Shown one piece after another: positions 1-5,069 of a DNA stretch of 5,359 nucleotides (within the stretch, counting starts at the first letter, position 1; each line of letters starts with the position of its first letter). The notes below the pieces were generated by a model. The model saw only the letters and a program-made list of their open reading frames with translations. It ran no database searches and was not told the origin of the DNA. Location of the stretch: NCBI GenBank assembly GCA_030666935.1, contig DAOUWX010000142.1, positions 1-5,359 on the forward strand, given 5' to 3'. Both the position numbers and the translations under genes were made by a program. This DNA comes from Atribacterota bacterium. Lineage in GTDB: Bacteria > Atribacterota > Phoenicimicrobiia > Phoenicimicrobiales > Phoenicimicrobiaceae.

Positions 1-183
1 AGCCCTATATATAGTAGCTCGGGATATATGATTGCCCTGTTCACGCAATCTTTCAAAAAGCTCCTCTACATCAAAGTGTTTATGGAATGAAAATATTGCT
101 TTTAAAATAAGCTTTCTTTCAGAAGTATATTTTAATTCTTTAGATTTCAGATATTCTTCAAATCTCTGATCCTCATTAATCAA
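1..183 (-). CDS. Fur-family metal/redox-responsive transcriptional regulator (N-terminal part, runs off the left edge)
   Basis: Only the first 61 codons are in the window. The translation contains YTSERKLILKAI followed by HKHFDVEELFERLR and ISRATIYRA, which matches the winged-helix DNA-binding domain of the Fur/PerR/Zur family. ISRATIYR (about residues 53-60) is the recognition helix. His36 in the HF(D)VEEL context sits where Fur and PerR carry a metal-ligand histidine; the other metal ligands and the dimerisation domain lie outside the window, so iron, zinc, manganese or peroxide sensing cannot be told apart. I chose the TTG at 183-181 because AAGGAG lies 6 nt upstream (195-190), no ATG or GTG follows the upstream in-frame TGA, and homology begins soon after. 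It has its own promoter and a candidate operator, so it is probably autoregulated. The family call is firm; the exact start is less so. Confidence 0.88.
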   Translation of the reverse strand, partial: MINEDQRFEEYLKSKELKYTSERKLILKAIFSFHKHFDVEELFERLREQGNHISRATIYRA

Positions 184-189
184 TTCAAT

Positions 190-195
190 CTCCTT
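190..195 (-). promoter_or_regulatory. Shine-Dalgarno site that decides the TTG start of the Fur-family gene
   Basis: AAGGAG on the minus strand lies 6 nt before the TTG at 183-181. No ATG or GTG lies in frame between the preceding stop and the conserved domain, so this site supports TTG as the initiator. Confidence 0.75.
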
Positions 196-203
196 ATTTA
201 TAA

Positions 204-220
204 TTGCGATTAAGTCTCAA
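204..220. promoter_or_regulatory. Candidate Fur-box-like operator
   Basis: The plus strand reads TTGCGATTAAGTCTCAA, an imperfect 8-1-8 palindrome in which six of eight pairs match (TTG.GA.T around the centre). Read on the minus strand, its inner 15 bp resemble the 7-1-7 Fur-family box TGAGAATNATTCTCA, with 11 of 14 defined positions matching by eye. It begins 4 bp downstream of the -10 box and covers the expected transcription start, a position from which a bound repressor would block initiation. Autoregulation by the adjacent Fur-family protein is an inference; only the palindrome and its position are seen. Confidence 0.55.
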
Positions 221-224
221 TATC

Positions 225-253
225 ATTTTAAGTTATTAGTTTTTATTTGTCAA
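225..253 (-). promoter_or_regulatory. Sigma70-type promoter of the Fur-family gene
   Basis: On the minus strand a perfect -35 hexamer TTGACA (253-248) is followed by a 17-nt spacer and TAAAAT (230-225), five of six bases of the -10 consensus. The stretch upstream of the -35 is almost pure A/T and could act as an UP element. The predicted start falls inside the palindrome at 204-220. This separates the regulator from the genes upstream of it. Confidence 0.75.
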
Positions 254-276
254 ATAATTTTGAAATATTATTTTTA

Positions 277-726
277 TTAAATATCATCATAGCTTCCAAG
301 TTCGGTCCTTCTCGAAAAACCTATTTCTTTTAAAAATTTTTCTATTCGTTCTTTATTTTTTATATAAAAAAGGTGGCTCACACACTTACAATCTGAAGAG
401 CCAAAACCTTTTTTCACTATTTCGCAAGTATGTTCTTCGTTAAATACATAAGCTGTTTTACACTCAATCGATTTGGGAATTATCCATATTTGCAATATTT
501 TCGTCTTTTTATTCTCTAAAAGATAATCTATATGCCAAAAACTCTTCTTATCTTTCTTTAAGTGTCTTCTCAGTCTAACCTCTAAGCAACCTTTAGCAGA
601 ACCAATATAAATATAATCCCCTTTTTTAAAAAACACTTCTCCCAATTGACCTACTCTAATTTCTATATTTTCAGATACATATATTAATAATATGTAAGTA
701 GCTTCTGGTTTTTTAGCAATGTTTAT
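277..726 (-). CDS. GIY-YIG nuclease-like protein of the Uri/DUF123 family (COG1833 type), with an anomalous start
   Basis: The protein matches the DUF123 branch of GIY-YIG proteins: YIYIGSA supplies the YIG element, followed by RLRRHLKKDK, WHIDYLLE and GFGSSDCKCVSHLFY, all hallmarks of the family. Its cellular role is unknown; GIY-YIG folds cleave DNA, but activity in this branch is not well established. The first ordinary start codon, TTG at 645, would cut off the opening strand. In-frame coding clearly continues upstream as TYILLIYVSENIEIRVGQLG, where TYI takes the place of the GIY element. Between the stop at 732-730 and that homology there is no ATG, GTG or TTG. I extend to ATA at 726, which lies 9 nt after AGGTGA (741-736), giving about 149 residues. 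The alternative is a one-base insertion in a gene that begins with GTG at 739 and overlaps the preceding stop as GTGA. Family call sure; 5' end unsure. Confidence 0.8.
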   Translation of the reverse strand: MNIAKKPEATYILLIYVSENIEIRVGQLGEVFFKKGDYIYIGSAKGCLEVRLRRHLKKDKKSFWHIDYLLENKKTKILQIWIIPKSIECKTAYVFNEEHTCEIVKKGFGSSDCKCVSHLFYIKNKERIEKFLKEIGFSRRTELGSYDDI

Positions 727-735
727 AACTTATTT

Positions 736-1611
736 TCACCTGCCTACCAAAACCATATCCCCAATCTTGCAACCAACATCCTGGGCTATTACCGGACATT
801 TCGCTCTAAGTAGAAAAAATATAGGCCTGTCTTCTTCTGAAAGAGTTTCGTAATTTCCTTGACCTTTACTAATAATCAATTCAGCACTCTGGTATAATTC
901 TATGAATTCCGGAGAGCAATATTTCATTATAGTTCCAGGTGCATCTGAACCATTGGAAGTAATTTTAGCTACTCTATTTATTCCGCAAAATATTGCATCT
1001 TCTATTAAAGCATCATTAATAATCGGCTTGCCTCGTACTACATATATTACTTTCTTTCCCAGTTCTTCTACCAATTCTTCTATTAGTAGCTTATCGAAAA
1101 CTACCTCTCCGGCATTATCAGCCAGGTAAATTATGGTGTTAGTCTTATTCAAGCTTTCTTTAAATTGATTATATTTAAAGGTAGTTGAATTATTTTCATT
1201 ATTAATCATAAAATTCCCTTGAAAAAGATAATCTATTTCTTCCACCACATTCAAGGAATTTTTCGCCCCATAATCGATAATATTGCCGATAATAGATAAT
1301 TTTACGGCAGACAAGAGTCTGTCCTCTGAATTATTTATTTCTTGTTTTAATTTAGGATAAAGCTTTAGGGCAAACTTATTACTATTTTCTTTAATCTCTT
1401 TAAAAGGGTCTTTTACACCGGATATTTTCCCGACCAAACTATGTATCGCTCTTCCCATCTCCGGTGGGGTTGCTTCTAAAGAAAAATTTGGTATTAATTG
1501 AGAAATTTCATCAATAATCTTTTTTTGTATAAGTTCATCTGTTCCCGCAATTCGAGCAGCATCTAAAGCCTGCCTGTAAAAACAAGGGATACAATCTAAA
1601 TAAGTCCTCAT
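736..1611 (-). CDS. DUF89/ARMT1-like metal-dependent phosphatase (COG1578 type)
   Basis: This 291-residue protein has the features of the prokaryotic DUF89 subfamily: an N-terminal YLDCIPCFYRQAL with a CxxC pair (Cys7, Cys10), then YLADNAGE around residues 162-169, RGKPIINDA at 193-201, TSNGSDAPG near 218-226 and ISKGQGNYE near 247-255. In characterised relatives the Asp/Asn of DNAGE and the later Asp bind a divalent metal, and the enzymes dephosphorylate sugar or metabolite phosphates as damage-control phosphatases. The natural substrate of this subfamily is not known. I start at ATG 1611 because family members begin just before DCxPC. AGGAG (1630-1626) lies 14 nt upstream, which is long, so a TTG start at 1635 that would add 8 residues remains possible. 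It follows the half-permease pair after about 100 bp and precedes the GIY-YIG gene closely. Confidence 0.85.
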   Translation of the reverse strand: MRTYLDCIPCFYRQALDAARIAGTDELIQKKIIDEISQLIPNFSLEATPPEMGRAIHSLVGKISGVKDPFKEIKENSNKFALKLYPKLKQEINNSEDRLLSAVKLSIIGNIIDYGAKNSLNVVEEIDYLFQGNFMINNENNSTTFKYNQFKESLNKTNTIIYLADNAGEVVFDKLLIEELVEELGKKVIYVVRGKPIINDALIEDAIFCGINRVAKITSNGSDAPGTIMKYCSPEFIELYQSAELIISKGQGNYETLSEEDRPIFFLLRAKCPVIAQDVGCKIGDMVLVGR

Positions 1612-1714
1612 ATAATTTTTATTAACTCCTATCAATTTATTATCTTTTTCCTACATATCTTCCTAATCCAAAATAAGCTCCTTGAAGATAAAACAAAGAC
1701 TAAAAATAATTAAT

Positions 1715-2239
1715 TTATTTTCCCTCTATCATCCTATAATTTCTCTTGCTCAGATAATTTCCTAATAATATCGAAGTTACGATAACCAAGGGCAGCGAAA
1801 CTAATAGTCTTATGGCAGTAAATTTTACTCCCATAAATGATGCTTCAAACATAGCCATAGGTACTCTACAAATTGCTGCAGCTCCTATATAGGTAAAAAC
1901 AATGCTGAGCTTTGCTCCTTTATTATACATAGAATAAGCAATTGGAAAGGCCACCAATAACCCTCCGGCTATAGTTCCAGCAAGCAATATAGCCCACATA
2001 TATCCTTTAATACCAGATTCTTCACCTAAATGTTTTTCAATTATTTCTTTTTTTACCCATACCTCAAATAGCCCTATCAATATAAAAGCACAAGGGAGTA
2101 TCTTGAGCATATATACTAAAAAAGAAATAAAATTACAACCGATCTCTTTTCCAGGATTAAATCCGAATATAAAAGAAACAATTAAGAAAAGAGTATAACC
2201 TGATATATAAGCTATTTTAATTTTGGTATTTCGTTTCAT
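1715..2239 (-). CDS. Half-permease, second of a pair (COG0701-related integral membrane protein)
   Basis: A 174-residue, strongly hydrophobic protein with about five membrane spans (near 10-26, 37-60, 80-103, 109-131 and 141-163). Its layout, KILPCAFILIGLFEVW, then HLG, then AFPIAYSMYNKGA, resembles one half of the COG0701/UPF0718 permeases, which are usually about twice as long. The substrate is unknown. The CSCG-type cysteine motif typical of arsenical permeases of this superfamily is absent; GTIAGGLL stands at that place. The start ATG overlaps the stop of the upstream gene as TAATG, with GGGGAG (2253-2248) 8 nt before it, so translation of the two is probably coupled. It aligns with its neighbour without gaps over the core, which suggests they form a heterodimer equal to one full transporter. 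Confidence 0.75.
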   Translation of the reverse strand: MKRNTKIKIAYISGYTLFLIVSFIFGFNPGKEIGCNFISFLVYMLKILPCAFILIGLFEVWVKKEIIEKHLGEESGIKGYMWAILLAGTIAGGLLVAFPIAYSMYNKGAKLSIVFTYIGAAAICRVPMAMFEASFMGVKFTAIRLLVSLPLVIVTSILLGNYLSKRNYRMIEGK

Positions 2240-2721
2240 TAAAAAATCTCCCCAAAGAAAATACCAGTCATTGCAGCTACTGAAAGAGCTATAAAAAAGC
2301 TGATTATATTTCTTATTATTGTTACTTTTGTCCCAAAATATTCTTTTTCTATAGGATAAGTGATTACACCTACCATCATTAAAGTTGTGGTAAATGCCGA
2401 TAAGACCATATAAGGCACTCCCTTAGTTAATAAAATGCCGGATAAAGGAAAAGCAATAAAACCAGGCATAATGGTTATTGATCCAAAAAGGGAAGCCAAG
2501 AAAACACTAATAGATTTACTACTATGCCCCAGATAATTTGAAATTACTTCATCTGGAAAAAGAAAAAGGATAAAGGAAACAAAAATAAGCATAGTCAAAA
2601 AAGCCGGAAATATTTTTGTAAATTTTGTAATAGCGATCTTTACCGCTTTTAGTGTTTTCTCACGATTTACAATTAAAGAGATTATTAATGTTAGTCCGGT
2701 TATTGCATATGTATAGTACAT
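2239..2721 (-). CDS. Half-permease, first of a pair (COG0701-related integral membrane protein)
   Basis: A 160-residue membrane protein with about five predicted spans (near 2-18, 35-55, 70-97, 103-122 and 136-157). The segment with YLG at 63-65, AFP at 90-92, KG at 100-101 and GTKVTIIR at 130-137 follows the repeat unit of COG0701-like permeases. Its length is about half that of the usual fused protein. The start ATG has AAGGGA 8 nt upstream and lies 24 bp from the end of the small cysteine-rich gene, so the two are probably cotranscribed. The 3' end overlaps the partner's start by one base (TAATG). No cysteine or CSCG motif is present, which argues against simple arsenite-type chemistry; the substrate cannot be read from the sequence. 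Confidence 0.75.
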   Translation of the reverse strand: MYYTYAITGLTLIISLIVNREKTLKAVKIAITKFTKIFPAFLTMLIFVSFILFLFPDEVISNYLGHSSKSISVFLASLFGSITIMPGFIAFPLSGILLTKGVPYMVLSAFTTTLMMVGVITYPIEKEYFGTKVTIIRNIISFFIALSVAAMTGIFFGEIF

Positions 2722-2745
2722 AATATATTTCCCTTGCTTTTATAT

Positions 2746-2946
2746 CTATAATTTTTCATTAATAGTCCCATCAGGAAGCATATTATCAGGATGATATTTT
2801 CCTTCCTCTTCCATTTTTCTTCTTATACAATGCTGATAATTACCCCAACAATATTTATTAACCCACTTTATATCTAATTTTCCCTCTTCAAAATATCTTT
2901 TCATGGGGCAAACATTATACCATTTGCAGATATTTTTTGACTTCAT
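2746..2946 (-). CDS. Small four-cysteine protein, probably metal or Fe-S binding
   Basis: This 66-residue protein carries CKWYNVCPMKRYFEEGKL near the N-terminus, then YCWGNYQHC, and ends in HPDNMLPDGTI. Its four cysteines are Cys7, Cys13, Cys33 and Cys40 (C-x5-C-x19-C-x6-C). I recognise the pattern CKWY..CPMKR...W...YC.G....C........HPD.MLPDG from small conserved proteins of anaerobic bacteria and archaea; I recall some carrying the doubtful name uracil-DNA glycosylase, but the chain is far too short for that enzyme. Four spaced cysteines suggest an Fe-S cluster or zinc, which would suit its place after an Fe-S carrier gene; no ligand has been shown. AGAGGA lies 10 nt before the ATG. It sits 24 bp upstream of the half-permease pair and may serve it. 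Confidence 0.7.
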   Translation of the reverse strand: MKSKNICKWYNVCPMKRYFEEGKLDIKWVNKYCWGNYQHCIRRKMEEEGKYHPDNMLPDGTINEKL

Positions 2947-2971
2947 GTTCTTAAAATCCTCTATATGTTAA

Positions 2972-2997
2972 GTTGGTAACCGACTCCGCCTTCGACA
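2972..2997. other. GC-rich intergenic patch with a short palindrome
   Basis: Between mrp and the small cysteine-rich gene an otherwise AT-rich gap contains a compact GC-rich block. It includes GTTGGTAACCGAC (2972-2984), an imperfect palindrome with five of six pairs matched around a central A, followed by a non-coding stretch rich in CCGCC. I see no convincing terminator or promoter there. It may be an operator, part of a dispersed intergenic repeat, or the scar of an insertion. The composition contrast and the palindrome are seen; the meaning is open. Confidence 0.3.
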
Positions 2998-3041
2998 CAA
3001 TTTTTGGGAAATAAAGCAAAGTGACACCACCAATTAATTAC

Positions 3042-3914
3042 CTATTCTATCCAGGCAATAATTGATTTAACTATTTTGTTAAAAATTTGTGCGGTTTCTG
3101 AATTTTTGTATTGAGAGATATATGGTTTTCCTTCATCTGCGGAGTTTACCATATTTAAATCTATGGGGATTTTACCTAAGAAAGGTATTTTAAATTCTTC
3201 TGCTGCCTTTTTCCCTCCTTCGGATTTAAATAAATCGATATTTTTACCACAATGAGGACATTTTAATCCACTCATATTTTCTATAATGCCCAAAACAGGT
3301 ATCTTAAGATTTTTTAAAAAGTTTACACACTTTCGAGAATCTAATAAGGCAACTTTCTGTGGAGTGGTGACAATAATTCCTCCTTCCAGCTCGGGAATAA
3401 GTTGACAAATTGATAAAGGCTCATCTCCGGTACCGGGAGGTGAATCAATTATAAGATAATCCAAATTACCCCATTCGACCTCTCCTAAAAATTGCTTTAA
3501 AGCCATCATCTTTAAAGGTCCTCTCCAAATAAGAGGAGCATCAGAAGTTTCAATCAAAGAAGCCATAGAAACAGCTACTAAATTAGAAGAAATACTCATA
3601 GGGATTATTCCTTCCGAACTTCCCTGCAATTTTTTTCCTTCAAACCCTAACATTGTAGCCACCGATGGCCCGTGTAAGTCAGCATCCAATATTCCCACTT
3701 TAAAGCCCTTTTCACTTAAAGAACAAGCTAAATTTATAGCTACTGAACTTTTTCCCACTCCCCCCTTATTGGAAAGTACTAATATTTTATGCTTTATATT
3801 AGCCATATTATTCTTTAGTTTTTCATCAAGATTATTTTCTACTTTTTTCTCCGGATTATCACAGCTTTCTTTTTGCTCGCAGCTTTTACAATTCATATCA
3901 CAATTTTCTATCAT
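3042..3914 (-). CDS. mrp: Mrp/NBP35-family P-loop ATPase, iron-sulfur cluster carrier
   Basis: A 290-residue protein of the Mrp/ApbC/NBP35 family, cytosolic ATPases that hold a [4Fe-4S] cluster between two subunits and pass it to target proteins. The deviant Walker A SNKGGVGKSS lies at residues 48-57, LDADLHGPS at 76-84 is the switch region, IDSPPGTGD at 156-164 is the Walker B region, and CPHC at 219-222 is the conserved bridging-cluster CxxC. The N-terminus adds Cys5, Cys9, Cys12 and Cys18. The last three fit the CX2CX5C part of the N-terminal cluster site of NBP35-type proteins, so two kinds of cluster site are likely. Start: ATG with GGGGA 4 nt upstream. It has its own promoter and a folded leader of about 90 nt, and lies downstream of a radical SAM and a MinD/ferredoxin-type gene, both Fe-S proteins that it could serve. 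No broken motif is seen. Confidence 0.95.
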   Translation of the reverse strand: MIENCDMNCKSCEQKESCDNPEKKVENNLDEKLKNNMANIKHKILVLSNKGGVGKSSVAINLACSLSEKGFKVGILDADLHGPSVATMLGFEGKKLQGSSEGIIPMSISSNLVAVSMASLIETSDAPLIWRGPLKMMALKQFLGEVEWGNLDYLIIDSPPGTGDEPLSICQLIPELEGGIIVTTPQKVALLDSRKCVNFLKNLKIPVLGIIENMSGLKCPHCGKNIDLFKSEGGKKAAEEFKIPFLGKIPIDLNMVNSADEGKPYISQYKNSETAQIFNKIVKSIIAWIE

Positions 3915-3945
3915 GTCTTCCCCTTTTTCTTTTAAATAAAATAAA

Positions 3946-3965
3946 TGAGCTTATGGTAAAGCTCA
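3946..3965 (-). promoter_or_regulatory. Stem-loop followed by a T-rich tract in the mrp leader (attenuator-like)
   Basis: TGAGCTT and AAGCTCA form a perfect 7-bp stem closed by a 6-nt loop. On the minus strand it is followed at once by a T-rich stretch (TTTATTTTATTT) and then the mrp ribosome site about 20 nt on. The shape resembles a weak intrinsic terminator, but the tract is interrupted by A. It lies between the proposed mrp promoter and the mrp ATG, so it could attenuate mrp or simply catch readthrough. Confidence 0.45.
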
Positions 3966-3978
3966 AGTATTTATTATC

Positions 3979-4007
3979 AAGTTATTTTATTTCGTGCCTT
4001 ATAACTT
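3979..4007 (-). promoter_or_regulatory. Second stem-loop at the 5' end of the mrp leader
   Basis: AAGTTAT and ATAACTT form a perfect 7-bp inverted repeat around a 15-nt loop. On the minus strand it starts at about the predicted transcription start of mrp, so the leader RNA would open with this hairpin and then meet the one at 3965-3946. The stem is AT-rich with a single G-C pair and so weak by itself. It could protect the 5' end, or be part of a switch; no known riboswitch pattern is recognised. Confidence 0.35.
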
Positions 4008-4012
4008 TGCAC

Positions 4013-4041
4013 ATTTTACTATTTTTTTGTTTTAATTACAA
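4013..4041 (-). promoter_or_regulatory. Candidate sigma70-type promoter of mrp
   Basis: On the minus strand TTGTAA (4041-4036) and TAAAAT (4018-4013) are separated by exactly 17 nt. They match four and five of the six consensus bases. The predicted start, around 4006, would give a leader of about 90 nt before the mrp ATG. In so AT-rich a stretch chance matches are common, but the spacing and the terminator just upstream make a promoter here reasonable. Confidence 0.5.
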
Positions 4042-4080
4042 TGTTATCTGAAAACAGTATCGAATATCGAGTAAAATTAA

Positions 4081-4137
4081 AAACAAAAAAATCAGATTTC
4101 TTTTCCTTTCTCCTCCTATTTTATAGTATCTGATTTT
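4081..4137 (-). terminator. Intrinsic-terminator-like hairpin after the radical SAM gene
   Basis: AAAATCAGAT and ATCTGATTTT form a perfect 10-bp stem (4128-4137 with 4088-4097), followed on the minus strand by a run of T (TTTGTTTTT). The 30-nt loop is unusually large and contains the stop codon of the radical SAM gene and a GGAGGAG sequence. The stem is AT-rich with two G-C pairs. A perfect stem directly joined to a T-run at the end of a gene is good evidence; the big loop lowers confidence. Confidence 0.5.
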
Positions 4138-5069
4138 CTAAACTTTCTTATATAGAATTTATGCCCTTCATATTCTGATTCTACTAATTTGCCTTGCTTA
4201 ATCAATCTTTCTACAATCGACCAATCAGATTTAGCCCTTTCTAAAAAATCTTTCAGCGCTTCTTCTCTCATAGGATGTACCGAGGTAATACTTAAGATAT
4301 CTTCTTCTACTTCACCGGTAAAGGCAAAGGCGTTACCTTCATAGCCAATAAGACATTCTACCTGATCAACCTTTTCTTTAAAGAGGTGGTAACTCCGATT
4401 CACAACTTCCTCTGATGAAGACTCTACCCAACTATCTGCAGGAGGTCGAATAGGAAGAGATAAATAAGACCGGCTCGGTTTAAGTTTAGCTAAAAAATCA
4501 GCCACTTTTTTTATATTTTGGCTATTATCATTAACATCTTTAATTAGCATTGTTTCTGTAATTATTTTTCCTTTAAAAATTCTGCTAAATTCCAGTATGC
4601 CATCCAAAATAGATTTTAAACTCAGACTTCGGTGAGGATGATTCACTTTTCTCCAAATTTCTTCCTCAATAGAATCTACTTTTAAAGAGACCAGATCAGC
4701 TTCTTTTAAATTTTCTCTTACCTGTTCCTGATCTATCAAGGAAGCATTGGTAATAACCGCTATTTTAATTCCTAAAGATTTGATTAATTTAATTTCTTTA
4801 CCCAAATTAATATCTAAAGTAGGTTCTCCGTCGGGTACAAAAGTAAGATAATCAATAGGTTCTCCTTTTTCTCTGCTCTTCTCTACTTTTTTCTGAACTT
4901 CGTTAAAAATTTTAGAGGGAGGGTAGAAGACTTGTGGCTGGATTTTCATATTAGAAGTCTTTCCTATCTGACAATAAACACAGGAATAAGTACATATTTT
5001 GGGGGGAATATTATTTATCCCCAAACTACGGCCTAAACGTCTGGAAGGAATTGGTCCAAAAGTAATCAT
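4116..5069 (-). CDS. Radical SAM protein with a C-terminal winged-helix-like region (COG0731-like Fe-S oxidoreductase)
   Basis: A 317-residue protein. FGPIPSRRLGRSLGINNIPP leads into CTYSCVYC, the CxxxCxxC motif (Cys26, Cys30, Cys33) whose cysteines bind the [4Fe-4S] cluster that splits S-adenosylmethionine. FVPDGEPTL (about 77-85) takes the place of the GGE motif and VITNASL (105-111) follows a core strand of the partial TIM barrel. Residues from about 255 to the end (VHPMREEALKDFL, then WSIVERLIKQGKLVESEYEGHKFYIRK) look like a small winged-helix domain. The reaction is unknown; COG0731 also holds the archaeal wyosine enzyme, but this bacterial branch is distinct. I start at ATG 5069, not the in-frame ATG at 5093, because AAGGAG (5080-5075) lies 5 nt upstream and the ATG overlaps the preceding stop as ATGA. 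It probably acts with the upstream MinD/ferredoxin-type ATPase. Confidence 0.9.
   Translation of the reverse strand: MITFGPIPSRRLGRSLGINNIPPKICTYSCVYCQIGKTSNMKIQPQVFYPPSKIFNEVQKKVEKSREKGEPIDYLTFVPDGEPTLDINLGKEIKLIKSLGIKIAVITNASLIDQEQVRENLKEADLVSLKVDSIEEEIWRKVNHPHRSLSLKSILDGILEFSRIFKGKIITETMLIKDVNDNSQNIKKVADFLAKLKPSRSYLSLPIRPPADSWVESSSEEVVNRSYHLFKEKVDQVECLIGYEGNAFAFTGEVEEDILSITSVHPMREEALKDFLERAKSDWSIVERLIKQGKLVESEYEGHKFYIRKFRKSDTIK

Noticed and set aside
252..273. Inverted repeat AAATAAT/ATTATTT as a terminator of the GIY-YIG gene
   Set aside because: The stem has only A-T pairs and overlaps the -35 box of the next gene; no convincing T-run follows on the minus strand. It is more likely just AT-rich promoter sequence.
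902..1129. Plus-strand open frame of 75 codons
   Set aside because: It lies wholly inside the phosphatase gene on the other strand, has a low-complexity Ser/Ile-rich translation, no ribosome site, and no recognisable family.
1612..1635. TTG start for the phosphatase at 1635
   Set aside because: It would add MIGVNKNY ahead of the point where the family normally begins (just before DCxPC). The AGGAG would lie inside the coding region. Kept only as an alternative because the ATG at 1611 has a long 14-nt spacing.
4030..4112. Short reading frame after the GGAGGAG, beginning at a CTG or TTG near 4096-4080
   Set aside because: It is under 25 codons, lacks a standard start at a proper distance, overlaps the terminator hairpin and has a homopolymer-driven Phe/Leu/Ile composition.
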